Part shown: positions 33,827-44,530 of the stretch, one piece after another
Layout of the letters: the number at the start of each line of letters is the position of its first letter
Numbering within the stretch: the stretch's first letter is position 1
Source: Trachythela sp. YZ-2020
Lineage: Eukaryota > Cnidaria > Anthozoa > Malacalcyonacea > Clavulariidae
Assembly: GCA_016169945.1 (NCBI GenBank)
Contig: JADLSH010000279.1
Coordinates: 62,001 to 126,000, forward strand
Length of the DNA stretch: 64,000 nucleotides
Direction: 5' to 3'
The notes under the pieces: model-generated
The model's input: only the letters and a program-made list of their open reading frames with translations
Told to the model about the DNA's origin: nothing
Database searches by the model: none
Position numbers and translations under genes: made by a program

Positions 33827-35670
33827 CGGCCGGCCAAGAGTTCAAAATATGCTCCTAAAATATTTCGATGGCAATTTTATGTTAGAAGCTGGTAACAACC
33901 ATATTCATACTCAGGTAGATGTAAGGAATAAGGTTTGAGGTGTTACCAAGTCGAGATCTTAAATTTTGAGTGAAAAAATATGATATTTCTAAGCCTCCTT
34001 CCCGCGAAATCGCGGTAGTTTAACTTCAAACGATTACCGACAATTCTGCTGCTATGAGACAGCTTCTTTGCTCTGATTGGCTATCGGCATTGGTTCCTAA
34101 ATTGGTCAGCCAATGAGTGAACGTCGAAAAGTCCTGACGCTTCCGGTTTTTGCAACACACGAGGTAAACAACATCAAAGTACAAGAAAGAAATATGCTAT
34201 TTATACGATTTTAATGATGTTTAGGTAAGATTTTTCGTGTTAATGCGATCAATATTATCTATACCCAATTGTTCTTTGTTTAGTTACACTGATTTAGACC
34301 CCTTTGCCCGCATTTGCTCGATTATCGCCGCTGCCTATATCTTGTGAAGTCAATATAGTTTTAATACAGCCAGTACAAAAATATAGTGCACAAAATATTG
34401 TACTGTCTGAGCGGAAAAAGTAGGACTGTTTTATTCAATCGATACTATCTAATTTCTCGACTTATTGAATCATCAGAGAGTATTCTTATAATTTCAACAA
34501 GATTTTACCGCACTGTTCAGTGCAATTCTTTAGCCTTTGGTTTAAACTGGCGGTGGAAGCAAGTTGCAGCTGTTTGTCTCGGACTGACATCAAATTCCTG
34601 TGTTCGAAATTAATGAAATAGATAGTTGTCCCCCTATTTATTATAAAAATAATATATCATTCCCAATGATAACAGGTCTCGTAAGCCATTATAGAAGTTA
34701 GAACTTTAAAAAATTTCCGTGCTTGAGTTTGTTCACGAACAAATACATCACTGTTATTGAATATAATTGACAAATTGCAAAGTACAATTTATATTGTTAG
34801 TTCCATTCAAAAGCCGAATATGTTTCTAACAGTTAACATTAAAATATAAAAATATATATACAATAGTTTCTTAATATAGTCATTTTAGTCAAATGCGTTT
34901 GTGTTTATAATTATAGGCTACAGCGATAGACATTGAATAATACAGGCTAGCCTTGATATAGCTCAGTGCAAATGAAATATAGTATACAACAATCAAAAAC
35001 AGACGGGAGTCTACTGTAGTTAGAGACAATCAGGTAAATCGTTAAATACACTTCCATTGGTAGACTGATACACAATGTGAGAGTATGGTTCCAAACATTG
35101 ACTGAACAACAATTCAACAAAGTTGGATGGATACAGTATAAAATATTTTAGCTCGAGCAATTCAGGCCGGACAAAATACAAAACATTTTGGCACGATACT
35201 CAGTAATTAAGCAAATGCTGGAAAAACAGGGGCTGTATCAGTATAGATAATATTGATCGCATTAACACGAAAAATCTTACCTAAATATCATTAAAATCGT
35301 ATAAATAGCATATTTCTTTCTTGTACTTTGATGTTGTTTACCTCGGGTGTTGCAAAAACCGGAAGCGTCAGGACTTTTCGACGTTCGCTCATTGGCTGAC
35401 TAATTTAGGAACCAATGCCAATAGCCAATCAGAGCAAAGAAGTCTGTCTCACATCAGCAGAATTGTCGGTAATTGTTTGAAGTTAAACTACCGCGATTTC
35501 GCGGGAAGGAGGCTTAGAAATATCATATTTTTTCACTCAAAATTTAAGATTTCGACTTGGTAACACCTCAAACCTTGTTCCTTACATCTATCTGAGTATG
35601 AATATGATTGTTACTAGCTTCTAACATAAAATTGCCATCGAGTTGCAAGATATGATGACTTGGCCGGCCG
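33827..35670. mobile_element. 1.84-kb foldback element with ~430-bp inverted arms
   Basis: The left arm starts CGGCCGGCCAAG and runs to about 34263. The right arm from about 35235 mirrors it and ends CTTGGCCGGCCG. The arms match over roughly 430 bp with scattered differences. They share the segments cctccttcccgcgaaatcgc, ccggtttttgcaa and ggtaagatttttcgtg. A unique centre of about 970 bp shows no transposase. The flanks (tctatatag and tctaataag) resemble each other imperfectly, so a target duplication is possible but not proven. Each arm carries paired ATTGG/CCAAT words. Confidence 0.9.
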
Positions 35671-36789
35671 TCTAATAAGGATTATAGATGCCCTTGTTTG
35701 AATAAGTTTGTCTTGGCCGTATCGTCGCATTGTCGTCTTACTCGTCTTACCTGTACATCACAAAGTCTCGATTCCCTAAATGGTTGATTCAACTACTGCC
35801 TGATCCTTACTGCATGCATGTTTAGTGTTTGTTCCATTTAGTTGTGTGACGTGATGATCCTCAAAATTGAACATTGTATGTTTTGTGCTCCATACAATTT
35901 AAACTGGCCTGTATATAAAAAATGTTAACAGCATCGGCATCATCCTTCTGTTGAATTTTATTGCGCATTATATGATGGCGATTTCTTTCCACATAGGAAT
36001 TTTATTTAATGAATATATATATAGTCTGCATACCCTGTACATGCATGGTATAAAGAGGTAAAAACTCAAACCAGGTACAGTACTCCTAATATATACTGTA
36101 ATATATTTTGACATTACCAGTCGAAACAATTCTTGGTGAAGCTCTGCTGAAAATACTTTCATGACTTCCCCTGATTCTTTGAATCACATATTTTCAATCA
36201 CTTTGAATTCTTTCCAGTAAGCTAATCTCTGCCTTACATGAACATCAACTGAACCTAAAATTGAGCGGTTGGGTTTTAAGCATGGTTTCATTTTTTTCTT
36301 GTTGAAAATATATTTGTTCGATGAACTGAATCGATTCAAAGAATTTCTAAACTTACTCAATGAAAGTACAGCAACCGACTCTTGACGAACACTATTCTCG
36401 CTCATGAAGGTATTCCCAGGCAAGGTGTCACTTAAAACTGTTCAAAAGTTGATAATTTATAATCTCATGCATATGCATCAATTCATCATGATTATTCGCA
36501 TCAGTTATAATAGCAGAACCTAATACAATGAATATACAGTGAAATTTTCATGATAACAATTTCATATTTTGCCAAATGTTCTCTTGGCCATCATAGGAGA
36601 CCAGATTCGTTATAAGAATAATTATTTCTTTTGAATTTCGATCATATAATATTCTTCATTTTCTGGTTTGTAGAAAACACCATGTTTTATATATTTATAA
36701 ATCTTATATAAATAAAGTGTTTTCCCCCCAAAATAGAAAAATTTATTAACTTTCATGCAATGATGTATTGGACAAAGCTTCCCACCAAA
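35671..36789. other. No gene supported
   Basis: AT-rich. A 79-residue minus-strand open frame at 36184-36423 has no recognisable motif. The BEL/Pao remnant may extend into the right part. Confidence 0.3.
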
Positions 36790-37026
36790 TTGAAATAAAT
36801 CCTGATGACTGAAGGATGCTTCACTTCTTGTGGTTTGACGACATGCCTCATGTCATACATTATCAGTGTTGTTGACTGGTGTTCACACTTACCTCAAGTC
36901 CGGCTATTCTGTTGTCTCTTATACAACATCATTTGGAGCTGAGAGAGGAGAAAGATCTGCAGATAACAATTTCATTATTGAAAGATTCATTTTATGTTGA
37001 TGATTTCGTTGGAGGCTCTTGGGATG

Positions 37027-37173
37027 CAGTGGCGTAGCCAGCCCGCCGATTTGGTCCCGCTATGCAAATTTCAAATCATTATCATTATTCATGTCTTTAG
37101 AAATTCATTGTTTTCACCGTTAATGAACACGAACAAATTTGCATACTAAATCGGCGGGCTGGCTACGCTACTG
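37027..37173. mobile_element. 147-bp hAT-type MITE in the RT active-site region
   Basis: The ends CAGTGGCGTAGCCAGCCCGC and GCGGGCTGGCTACGCTACTG are inverted, with one mismatch. An exact 8-bp duplication TTGGGATG flanks them (37019-37026, 37174-37181). It splits the BEL/Pao frame directly after YVDDFVGGSW. Confidence 0.95.
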
Positions 37174-37372
37174 TTGGGATGATGGTCAAGCTCTGGAGAT
37201 TTATGAACAAAGGTGGATTTACATTATGAAAGTGGAATTCAAACTCGAATATTTTCTGAGAAAGAGTATCTGTCGATGAACGGGCTACAAGACCTTCCAA
37301 CAACAAGACAGCAATGATAGAATCCATCTGGAGCAACCCAAATGTTATGGTCAACCAAGATACAAGATACTA

Positions 37373-37796
37373 GGGAAGTACGGGTGGCGCACACGGCTAG
37401 CGTGTCACCTTTCACCACTAAGTTCCAAGTTAAGCGCGGTCGGGCGGTCGGGCGAGGTCAGTGGCTGGATGGGTTACCACCTGGGCACAGTCTTCGTGTC
37501 GACTCGCAACAACTAGGGACTCATGTGAATAGAGTTGTCGTAGTTGATCTCTCCCGTGCTTGGAGGGTTTTTCTCCGGGTACTCCAGTTTCCCCCCCTCT
37601 TCAAAATCAACACCTAGTTGCATGTGCAGATCATAAAAGGGGTATGAACTAATAGCGGCTGCTAGAGGCACCATTTGTAAGCTTATGGTTTACCTCGGTC
37701 TGTTCATGTCTGTGTAATGTCTCTGTAGTCGTAATGTAAATGGTTGTTGAAAAGCCCTGTAGGGAACAACTATTAAAAATATCTATCTATCTATCT
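37373..37796 (+). mobile_element. 5S-rRNA-derived SINE (SINE3 type)
   Basis: The head resembles 5S rRNA. It includes AAGTTAAGCGCGGTCGGGC (internal promoter A-box region) and GGATGGGTTACCACCTGGGCA (C-box region) in the right order and spacing. The body contains GGTTTTTCTCCGGGTACTCC, a conserved core motif also present inverted at 63296-63330. The tail is (ATCT)n. ATACTA lies on both sides (37367-37372 and 37797-37802), a likely target duplication. It inserted into the BEL/Pao fragment. Confidence 0.9.
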
Positions 37797-38363
37797 ATAC
37801 TACAGATCCAAATGGTAATGCCACAAAGAAAAAGAAAGATGGCTTAGTGCCAAATTCTTGGTGTTTCCTGGAATGTTGAAACAGATGAATTTGAATTTGG
37901 CTAAAACTCTTCCTCCAACCAAACGATCCATTCTATGACTGTCTGCCAAGACCCATTAGGCTTTCTAGCTGCATTTACCATTGTCATAAAGATACTGTTT
38001 CAAACGTTGTACATCAATAATGTTGTTTGGGATGATCCTCTGACTGGCAATTAATTACTTACTTGGAACCGGATTATTCAAGATATTTCTGCGTTGAAGC
38101 GTGTCAAGCTGTCTTGATGTTATTTCAGCAATGCCATGACAATAACCCAATTTGTTATGCAATTTATGTTTAGAAGAAAAATTTTGTATTTTGAACGAAA
38201 AAAAACATGAATTATTTACTCAACAAAAGAGCTGAAATAGTTTCGCGGTGTCATCATCGTAACAAATTTTGCGCAAACAACGCATGCACACATTGTCTCC
38301 CACATACACCCTCACGCTCCCAAAGGAAGCATATAAGTGGTCATTTCTTTCGATACTTGTTAA

Positions 38364-38404
38364 CTTCCTGATGATTCTTTTACAGATGAAACAGCCTGTT
38401 GCAG
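38364..38404 (+). ncRNA. Hammerhead-ribozyme-like motif
   Basis: Core CTGATGA-TTCTTTTACAGAT-GAAAC-AGCCT-GTT-GCAG. The UCU/AGA pairs form a short stem II, and a two-pair stem III matches minimal hammerheads known from Penelope-like elements. The 5' stem I strand is CTTC rather than CTGC. Confidence 0.6.
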
Positions 38405-38533
38405 ACAAGTTTTGAGGTAAGGAAAAAAAATATATATATATGTGTGTAGGTTTAGGTCTACGAAACGCAAAGAGTGCTCGACACAACATATAGTTAGAGC
38501 AAATTATAGAGTTTCGCTTACCTCAAAACTTGT

Positions 38534-38574
38534 CTGCAACAGCAACTTTCATCTGTAAAAGAATCATCAGGCAG
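38534..38574 (-). ncRNA. Hammerhead-ribozyme-like motif
   Basis: On the minus strand CTGC-CTGATGA ... CAGAT-GAAAG ... GTT-GCAG. Stem I (CTGC/GCAG) is intact and extends through CAAAA/TTTTG. The stem III loop differs from the other copies. Confidence 0.6.
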
Positions 38575-38607
38575 TTTTGAAACGATTGTTCGTCTGATGA
38601 TATTTCA

Positions 38608-39372
38608 GTGAGGTGTTGGTTAATAGATAGTGCTTACAAACATCAAGTAAAGTATAAGCACCCCCTAAATCAAACAGCCAGTCAAACCCAAACCAGAAAT
38701 CGGCGTAAAAGAAATATTATATGGTATAATCCGCCTTTTAGTAAAAATGTTTCGACTAATATTGGACAAACATTTTTGAAAATTGTTGACGATGAGTTCC
38801 CCCCAGGACATGCCTTGCACAAAATTTTCAACCGCAACACCGTCAAAATAAGCTACAGTTGCATGCCTAATATAAAGCAAACAATCGATGGACATAACAA
38901 GAGCAAGTTGTCCCAAACCGTGCCTAAAACTGATGATAATGATGCATGTAACTGCAGGATCAAGAACGAATGCCCAATGCTGAAAAAGTGCTTAACTGAG
39001 TCTGTCGTATAATAAGCTACAGTTACCACTAAAGACAACAGACCTCCAGAAACATATGTTGGACTTACTGAGAACTCATTCAAAACTAGATTTAGGAATC
39101 ACAAAACGTCATTCAACTCACTTAAAACGAGGAACTCTACAGAACTAAGCAAATATATCTGGAAGTTAAAGGATAGCAATGTTCATTACAACATTAAATG
39201 GAACATTTTGAAACGAACTAAACCTTACAAATGCGCCTCTAACAGATGCAATCTTTGCTTGTGGGAAAAATGCTACATCATATGTAAACCCGAATTAGCT
39301 ACATTGAACAAACGCAATGAATTAGTCTCTTCATGCAGACATGCAAAAAAATTCCTTTTAATGAACATTTAA
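38608..39372 (+). pseudogene. Penelope-like element 3' part with GIY-YIG endonuclease
   Basis: The frame begins within the RT thumb/connector (NIIWYNPPFSKNVSTNIGQT, FPPGHALHKIFNRNTVKISY). It continues past two in-frame TAA codons at about 39010 into a GIY-YIG domain (TYVGLTENSFKTRFRNHKTS, SKYIWKLKD, RCNLCLWEKCYI, RNELVSSCRHAKKFLL). The RT core is absent, so this is a 5'-truncated copy, flanked on its left by terminal-repeat sequence with hammerhead motifs. Penelope-like elements use RT plus GIY-YIG for target-primed insertion. Confidence 0.85.
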
Positions 39373-39374
39373 AG

Positions 39375-39740
39375 ACCACTAAACACTTTATCTCTATTTT
39401 AAATATACCGTGCGCTGTGTCTATACCTTGGCGTCAGGTTTAGTGTAGATAAGATAATATTTCTGCGTTTTGTCAATTTGTCAACTAACATGTTAATTGC
39501 TTTGCATGCTTTGTAAATAGGATTAATTTTCAGCTTTCATCCACTTGTAATATTATATAATTATCATTTATAGACCCGGAGCGAGGGGGATACGGCGAAA
39601 TATTACATGAAAGATGATATTTCCCGAGAGCGAATTATATTAAGATTTTTTTAACAATATATACAATATACATTCTGTAGATATATATATAGAACAATAG
39701 AAAGTCAACCTTTAAATGTCAGCAACGTATTTACGAATTA
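39375..39740. other. AT-rich spacer
   Basis: Lies between the Penelope fragment and the Crypton remnant. No coding frame supported. Confidence 0.35.
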
Positions 39741-39801
39741 TAATTGATATTAATTGTACAACCATCAAACTTGTTGTATCGAAAGACATCTTTTGACGTT
39801 T

Positions 39802-39842
39802 GTCGTTTTGTGTTTTTTGAGCAATTTCTTCATCCGAGTCGA
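39802..39842 (-). repeat. Partial direct copy of the Crypton 5' end
   Basis: The segment tcgttttgtgttttttgag joined to caatttcttcatccgagtcg repeats 41022-41087. An internal piece of about 26 bp (tctttattttccaaaatggg...) is missing. It lies downstream of the gene's stop codon. Confidence 0.85.
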
Positions 39843-39944
39843 GAGAACAGTATTCATGACCTGGTTAAGCTGCGGGTAGAAGGAATATCACAATCTTCAA
39901 GCATTGCGAATCTTTCAGGAGATTTATAGCCCTCTTTGACATTG

Positions 39945-41106
39945 TCAAACACTAGACGAGTAAGATCTGATACTGGCTTCGTTTTTGTGGCCCGAAATAG
40001 CCATGATATGTCTTGCTTCATAGCCTATATTTCAACGAGAAAAGTAAGCGAATAATGGGCGCTGCATCCTGCACATAAAAGCATTGTTTCCCGATTACAA
40101 AATTAAAACTTACCAGCTTCATCCAATTTTGTAATCGCCGTTGACCGTATTGAATGATTTGTGTATCGTTGCGACAACTGGCCTTGTCGGGATATTTCAC
40201 TCATCATATTTGCAAGCGTGTTTTTCCCAAGAGGAGATTTGCAGTACCAAGTTTCGTTGTCTGGAAAAAATGAATCAAGAGGTCTTTGCCACAGTGCTGT
40301 TATTTCTTTATGCAATTTGCCTAGATACTTCAAGAATGATTGTACAGCGCAGTTAGGATTTCCTACACAAAATATATATAAAAGGAAATTTTCATAATAT
40401 AATCCTGAAATTGAGTATGGAACACATAATATACATATCTTGTTGTTCATATATTCGTCCTTGTGATACAGCCCCAGTATTAAAATCTCTGTGGTTCTTG
40501 TCCAGCTCGTCAACTTTTTGAAAGATATATTGTTTTCCTGTGCTATCAACCGCGAGAGCAAACGTTTCCTTTGTCATTGTTCTAAGGTTTTCTGTCCTCT
40601 TCTGCACAAGAAATACATGATCTCGAACCAAACCTTATTGAGCAGTCCATTTGGCGTGTCGGTGTAAAAAACAAACGTATCGCCACTGTAGAGTTTTTCC
40701 ATGTCCGGTTTCGTTATTGCCAAGTGGTGTTGAACAGTCCCGAGACCTTTGCGACGTAAATCAATGACAGATGCCTTAAAAACCTTGGTACTATACGCAA
40801 ACAACTTGTCGTTGGCAATATCGACACCCATTTGTTCTAGGTAATGTCGCCTTAGGCCATGTCGTAGTGACTGGAGAGCGGTGGCTTTGTATTTTGTCCC
40901 ATCTTGCTTTTTTGCATTCGCGAAAAACTTTGCCAAGCTTTTGTCCAGGCTCTTTTCGTTCTTTTCTGCTTTTCAGACGTCGCCAACCGCCCGTGAAACA
41001 CACGAAGTGCATTTTTCATTGATCGTTTTGTGTTTTTTGAGTCTTTATTTTCCAAAATGGGAGCAATTTCTTCATCCGAGTCGTTTACATCGTAAGCTCC
41101 CGCCAT
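39945..41106 (-). pseudogene. Crypton-type tyrosine recombinase (DUF3504-like), two frameshifts
   Basis: The start at 41106 reads MAGAYDVNDSDEEIAPIL. After a shift near 40960 it continues LAKFFANAKKQDGTKYKATA, with LRHGLRRHYLE and VWFEIMYFLCRRG. After a second shift near 40600 comes ENLRTMTKETFAL with VDELDKNHR. An exon 40362-40114 carries NPNCAVQSFLKYL, WYCKSPLGKNTLANMM and YTNHSIRSTAITKLDEAG, the HxxR motif. The last exon 40024-39945 joins in phase as YEARHIMAISGHKNEASIRSY, with the conserved His and the terminal nucleophile-type Tyr. This Arg-Lys-HxxR-H-Y arrangement is the tyrosine recombinase fold shared by Cryptons and DUF3504 (KIAA1958/ZMYM2-like) proteins. The catalytic end is intact, but the two shifts argue for a pseudogene. 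Confidence 0.85.
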
Positions 41107-41139
41107 TTTTCATTGTTTTGAGTGGGTGCGTGTAGTCCT

Positions 41140-41460
41140 CGCGAGACGTCGCGTGAGATAAATTTAATATCACAGTGTGATAACTTTAATATCACACCCC
41201 CAGCTCGGAAATCGGGGACTGGGATACGACACTGCGAAAAATCGACTGGTCATGTGGTACAAATACTGTTTTCCGATTGGACAATTTATAGTTGAGGTAT
41301 AATATTACTGTAAAGTTTTTTCTGCTAGTCATTCGGCTAATTTATCTGATGAGTGCCACATCTTGTGGTACGAAACTAAATAGTAATAAAGATGCCTAGT
41401 AAAATTTGTTGAGTAGTTGAATCTTAATATATCTTAATATATATATATATAGATTTTCGC
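41140..41460. other. No gene seen
   Basis: AT-rich sequence between the Crypton start and the Penelope terminal-repeat cluster. It includes a short (TA)n at about 41440-41450. Confidence 0.4.
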
Positions 41461-41476
41461 TTACCTCAAAACTTGT

Positions 41477-41517
41477 CTGCAACAGGCTGTTTCATCTGTA
41501 AAATAATCATCAGCCAT
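41477..41517 (-). ncRNA. Hammerhead-ribozyme-like motif
   Basis: The core CTGATGA ... GATGAAAC ... GTTGCAG is present on the minus strand. The 5' stem strand is altered (ATGG instead of CTGC). It forms the left arm of a palindrome with the next motif. Confidence 0.6.
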
Positions 41518-41529
41518 CAGTTTCCAAAA

Positions 41530-41570
41530 CTGCCTGATGATTATTTTACAGATGAAACAGCCTGTTGCAG
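41530..41570 (+). ncRNA. Hammerhead-ribozyme-like motif
   Basis: Complete pattern CTGC-CTGATGA-TTATTTTACAGAT-GAAAC-AGCCT-GTT-GCAG. Stem I extends through CAAAA/TTTTG. The C-to-A change in stem II weakens one pair. It is head-to-head with 41477-41517. Confidence 0.7.
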
Positions 41571-41702
41571 ACAAGTTTTGAGGTAAGCGAAAATATATAA
41601 TTTGCTCTAACTATATGTTGTCGAGCACTCTTTGCGTTTCGTAGACCTAAACCTACACGTATATATATATATATTTTTTTTTTTGCTTACCTCAAAACTT
41701 GT

Positions 41703-41743
41703 CTGCAACAGGCTGTTTCATCTGTAAAATAATCATCAGGCAG
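41703..41743 (-). ncRNA. Hammerhead-ribozyme-like motif, 3' terminal repeat of the Penelope element
   Basis: Complete core on the minus strand, the same strand as the RT gene at 41771-46364 and just 3' of it. Flanking sequence (cgaaacgcaaagagtgctcg, aggtttaggtct) recurs at the other end of the element. Confidence 0.75.
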
Positions 41744-44057
41744 TTTACAAGTATCGAAAGAAATGACCGCTTAAATGCTTCCTGCCGGAGGTGTATGTGG
41801 GAGACAAAATTTGTTACGATGACGACATCCTGAAATTATTTCAGCTCTTTTGTTGAGTAAACAATTATTGTTTTTTTCTTTCAAAATACAAAATTTTTCT
41901 TTTAAACATAAATTGCATCGTTTTGATCCTCCCGTATACGAAATAGAATGTTTTAAAATTTGCCAATTAATACTGAAATCCTTATTGTTTTCTTTCAATG
42001 TCCAAATATATTTCGAAAGTTCTGTGTCATTTGCATACCTTTTATGCTGAAAAGATTTAGTGTTGTTGGCCAATCGCTCTTTGAATGTGGTTGCAGTCAT
42101 GCCAATGTAATTTTTGAACGTGTTTGTGTTGCTTACTGTGACTGTTGCTTTTTATACTATGTCCCTAGTCATGCATTGTTTTTGAAGCGGGCAAATGGTA
42201 TTTTCTCTACAACTGCAATTGGTAGTGTCCCTCTCCTGTGGCTTGTTATTCCTAGATATGCGTGCATTGTGTTTAGTGATTACTGACTTGATATTGTTCA
42301 TGCAGATGCAGCTATAACTTACTTTAACTGTATTTCTGTTAAAAATTTATGTAGCTTGTGGTGCGGTGGAAAATGTTTGTCAATTAGACTAAGGAAATTG
42401 CGTCCTATGTTTGTGCTAACACTCTTGCTAAATGGTGGGTTGAACCAAATGATGTTGCGTTGCCTATTCCTGCGTTGTTGTTGCGGTGTGTGCTGAGTGT
42501 AGCTAAGTTCATGATTAAAGTTGCTATGCCTAAGTGCGTTCTGATATATGGGTGCAGATTCCTGAAACGTTTGCTCATCTGATGAAAGAAGTGAGATGCG
42601 CTTGTTAATTGATGCAGGTAGTTGCCTTGTGATGCTCGGTGGGTGATTAGAGTGCATATTTATGTATAGTGGATCGTCATTGGGCTTCCTATATGGCCTA
42701 TGTTTTTCATTGTTAAGGTCGAAAGTTACATCTAGAAAGTTTACTATACGTAAATTTGATTCGGCGGTAATTTTTAGGTCAAACTGCTCGAAAATTTTGT
42801 GGAGGTCTTTCCTTGTTTTGTCTGCTAAACGTGCTGATTTACTTTTTATAATAGCCAAACCGTCATCTCTATATAGGCCGATGGTTTCTTTGCCAAATTT
42901 TTTACTCAGGTGGTTTAAAATGAGAAGGCCTACTAACTCACAAATTTCCGCGCCGTTGAAACTGCTTATGGTAACGTCAAACAAACTCTCGCTATCTTTT
43001 TTTATCCATGAAATTCCGGTATTGAAAAGGAGAGATTTTCTAGCATGTTTTATTATTGAAATATCGTTTTCAGGTATAGTAGCCAAATTTCAAGCCCAAG
43101 ATAAAGCTTGGTCCAATAGTTTTTGAGAAATGGATGGGTAGAAATTGACAATATCAAACGAAATATAACTGTGTCTGTCTTTATCTTTTATATTGCCAAA
43201 CCACTGAATAACTTGTTTTGTATTCCTATAGAATTAATTTTGTCCAAAATAACTTTTCCGGATTCGGTTTTAGCCAGACTGGAAAGTTTGTATTGCGCAA
43301 CCGAAATTTCAGCCGCGTCTGAAAGGCTATTGCGCAATATTTCAAGCGCGAGCGCGCAGCAAAGCACACACGTGGAAACGTCCGCGTAAGAAAGCGTGTG
43401 CGACTCGAGAAAATTTGGCGAAAGCGAAAAGGACACACAAATTTCAATGCGCTATCAGTGCTGCGAACAGCAATAAACATTAGGATTGCCGAAGGTGCGC
43501 CACATGCTGCATTTTATGATAATTTACTTCCGATTCGGTGCGCTTAGCCAATAGAAATTTGGCATTGAGAAATCTGTTCTTTGCTCTTTCGCGGGCCAAA
43601 CGAGCGGTTTATACGAGCCGAGGCGCCACGCCGCACATTGTCAAATCACATCCGGCGTATTATGCACTTATCAATGTTATGCCCCCAGGGGGGAGGCCGG
43701 GCAATAGGTGTGATGGGGCAATGAGCCAATGATGTGTATGCTAAATAGTGAAAAATGCCCCACCCTGGGGACAAAACGATTTGTCGATTGCCCCATTAAG
43801 TAGGACAAAAATCCAGTCCAAATATTGATTTACAGTGCTTCAAGTAAAAAGTCTAAAACAATTTATTATAAATTGTCACATCTTGTTTTCAAAAACCAAG
43901 ATTGACACTCATAGTTATTTTATTGTCAAAGACATACTGACATAGCTCACACGAGAAAGTTTGATACACGTGTTTTACTACTTCTATAAATATAAAACTA
44001 AAAAGTATTGAGGAAATGTATTAAAAAGAATACCACAGTTGAATTTAATTTGATGCT

Positions 44058-44320
44058 GAATTTAACTTATTATAAATGGATTGCGGCAACTCTTCTTTCT
44101 CGTTTTGGTCAGCTGGACTAATCCTTGTGCCCACTTTGGAGCCTTTCATTAACAATTTAACATTATTATTGATCGTGAATTTAACTTACTATAAATGGAT
44201 TGCGGTGACCGTTCTTTCTCGTTTTGGTCAACTGGTAATCCTCGTCCCACTTTGGAACCTTTCATTAACAATTTAACATTATTATTGATGGTGATTTAAC
44301 TTACTATAAATGGTTGCGGT
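44058..44320. repeat. ~118-bp tandem repeat, 2.3 copies
   Basis: The unit begins gaatttaacttattataaat at 44058, 44177 and about 44293. It lies within the 2.45-kb element. Confidence 0.9.
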
Positions 44321-44369
44321 GAATTTTACATATATTCGACTGTTCTCCTTTACGTTTTCAACTCAAAAT

Positions 44370-44530
44370 CTCTTCCTTTACCACCACCTGGTTGCTGATT
44401 ATAGACATTTAATAACTGAAATACCTTCCTTAACCACCACCTGGTTGCTGATTATAGACATTTAATAACTGAAGTACCTCCCTTAACCACCACCTGGTTG
44501 CTGTCTTGTCGATTATAAACATTTAAACCT
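44370..44530. repeat. ~54-bp tandem repeat, three copies
   Basis: The word accaccacctggttgctg recurs at 44380, 44433 and 44487, with attatagacatttaataact between copies. Confidence 0.9.

Larger units (their letters stand above)
36790..38120 (+). mobile_element. BEL/Pao retrotransposon fragment (reverse transcriptase)
   Basis: Scattered frames read LHFLWFDDMPH (36823), then FTLTSSPAILL and IQHHLELREEKD. Next comes FYVDDFVGGSW (36990-37022), which contains the YVDD catalytic box of Pao-type RTs. Beyond a MITE it resumes DDGQALEIYEQRW. Beyond a SINE come GNATKKKKDGLV, LPPTKRSIL, RPIRLSS and DTVSNVV, which match the RT thumb region of BEL/Pao pol (LPPTKR, DPLGF-like). The copy has many shifts, lacks gag, integrase and LTRs, and is dead. 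Confidence 0.75.

Noticed and set aside
37373..37500. Functional 5S rRNA gene
   Set aside because: Only the promoter-box regions match, the 5S fold is degraded, and a SINE body and (ATCT)n tail follow.
43538..43732. 64-aa plus-strand ORF in GC-rich sequence
   Set aside because: Lies inside a non-autonomous DNA element and shows no motif. Likely chance.
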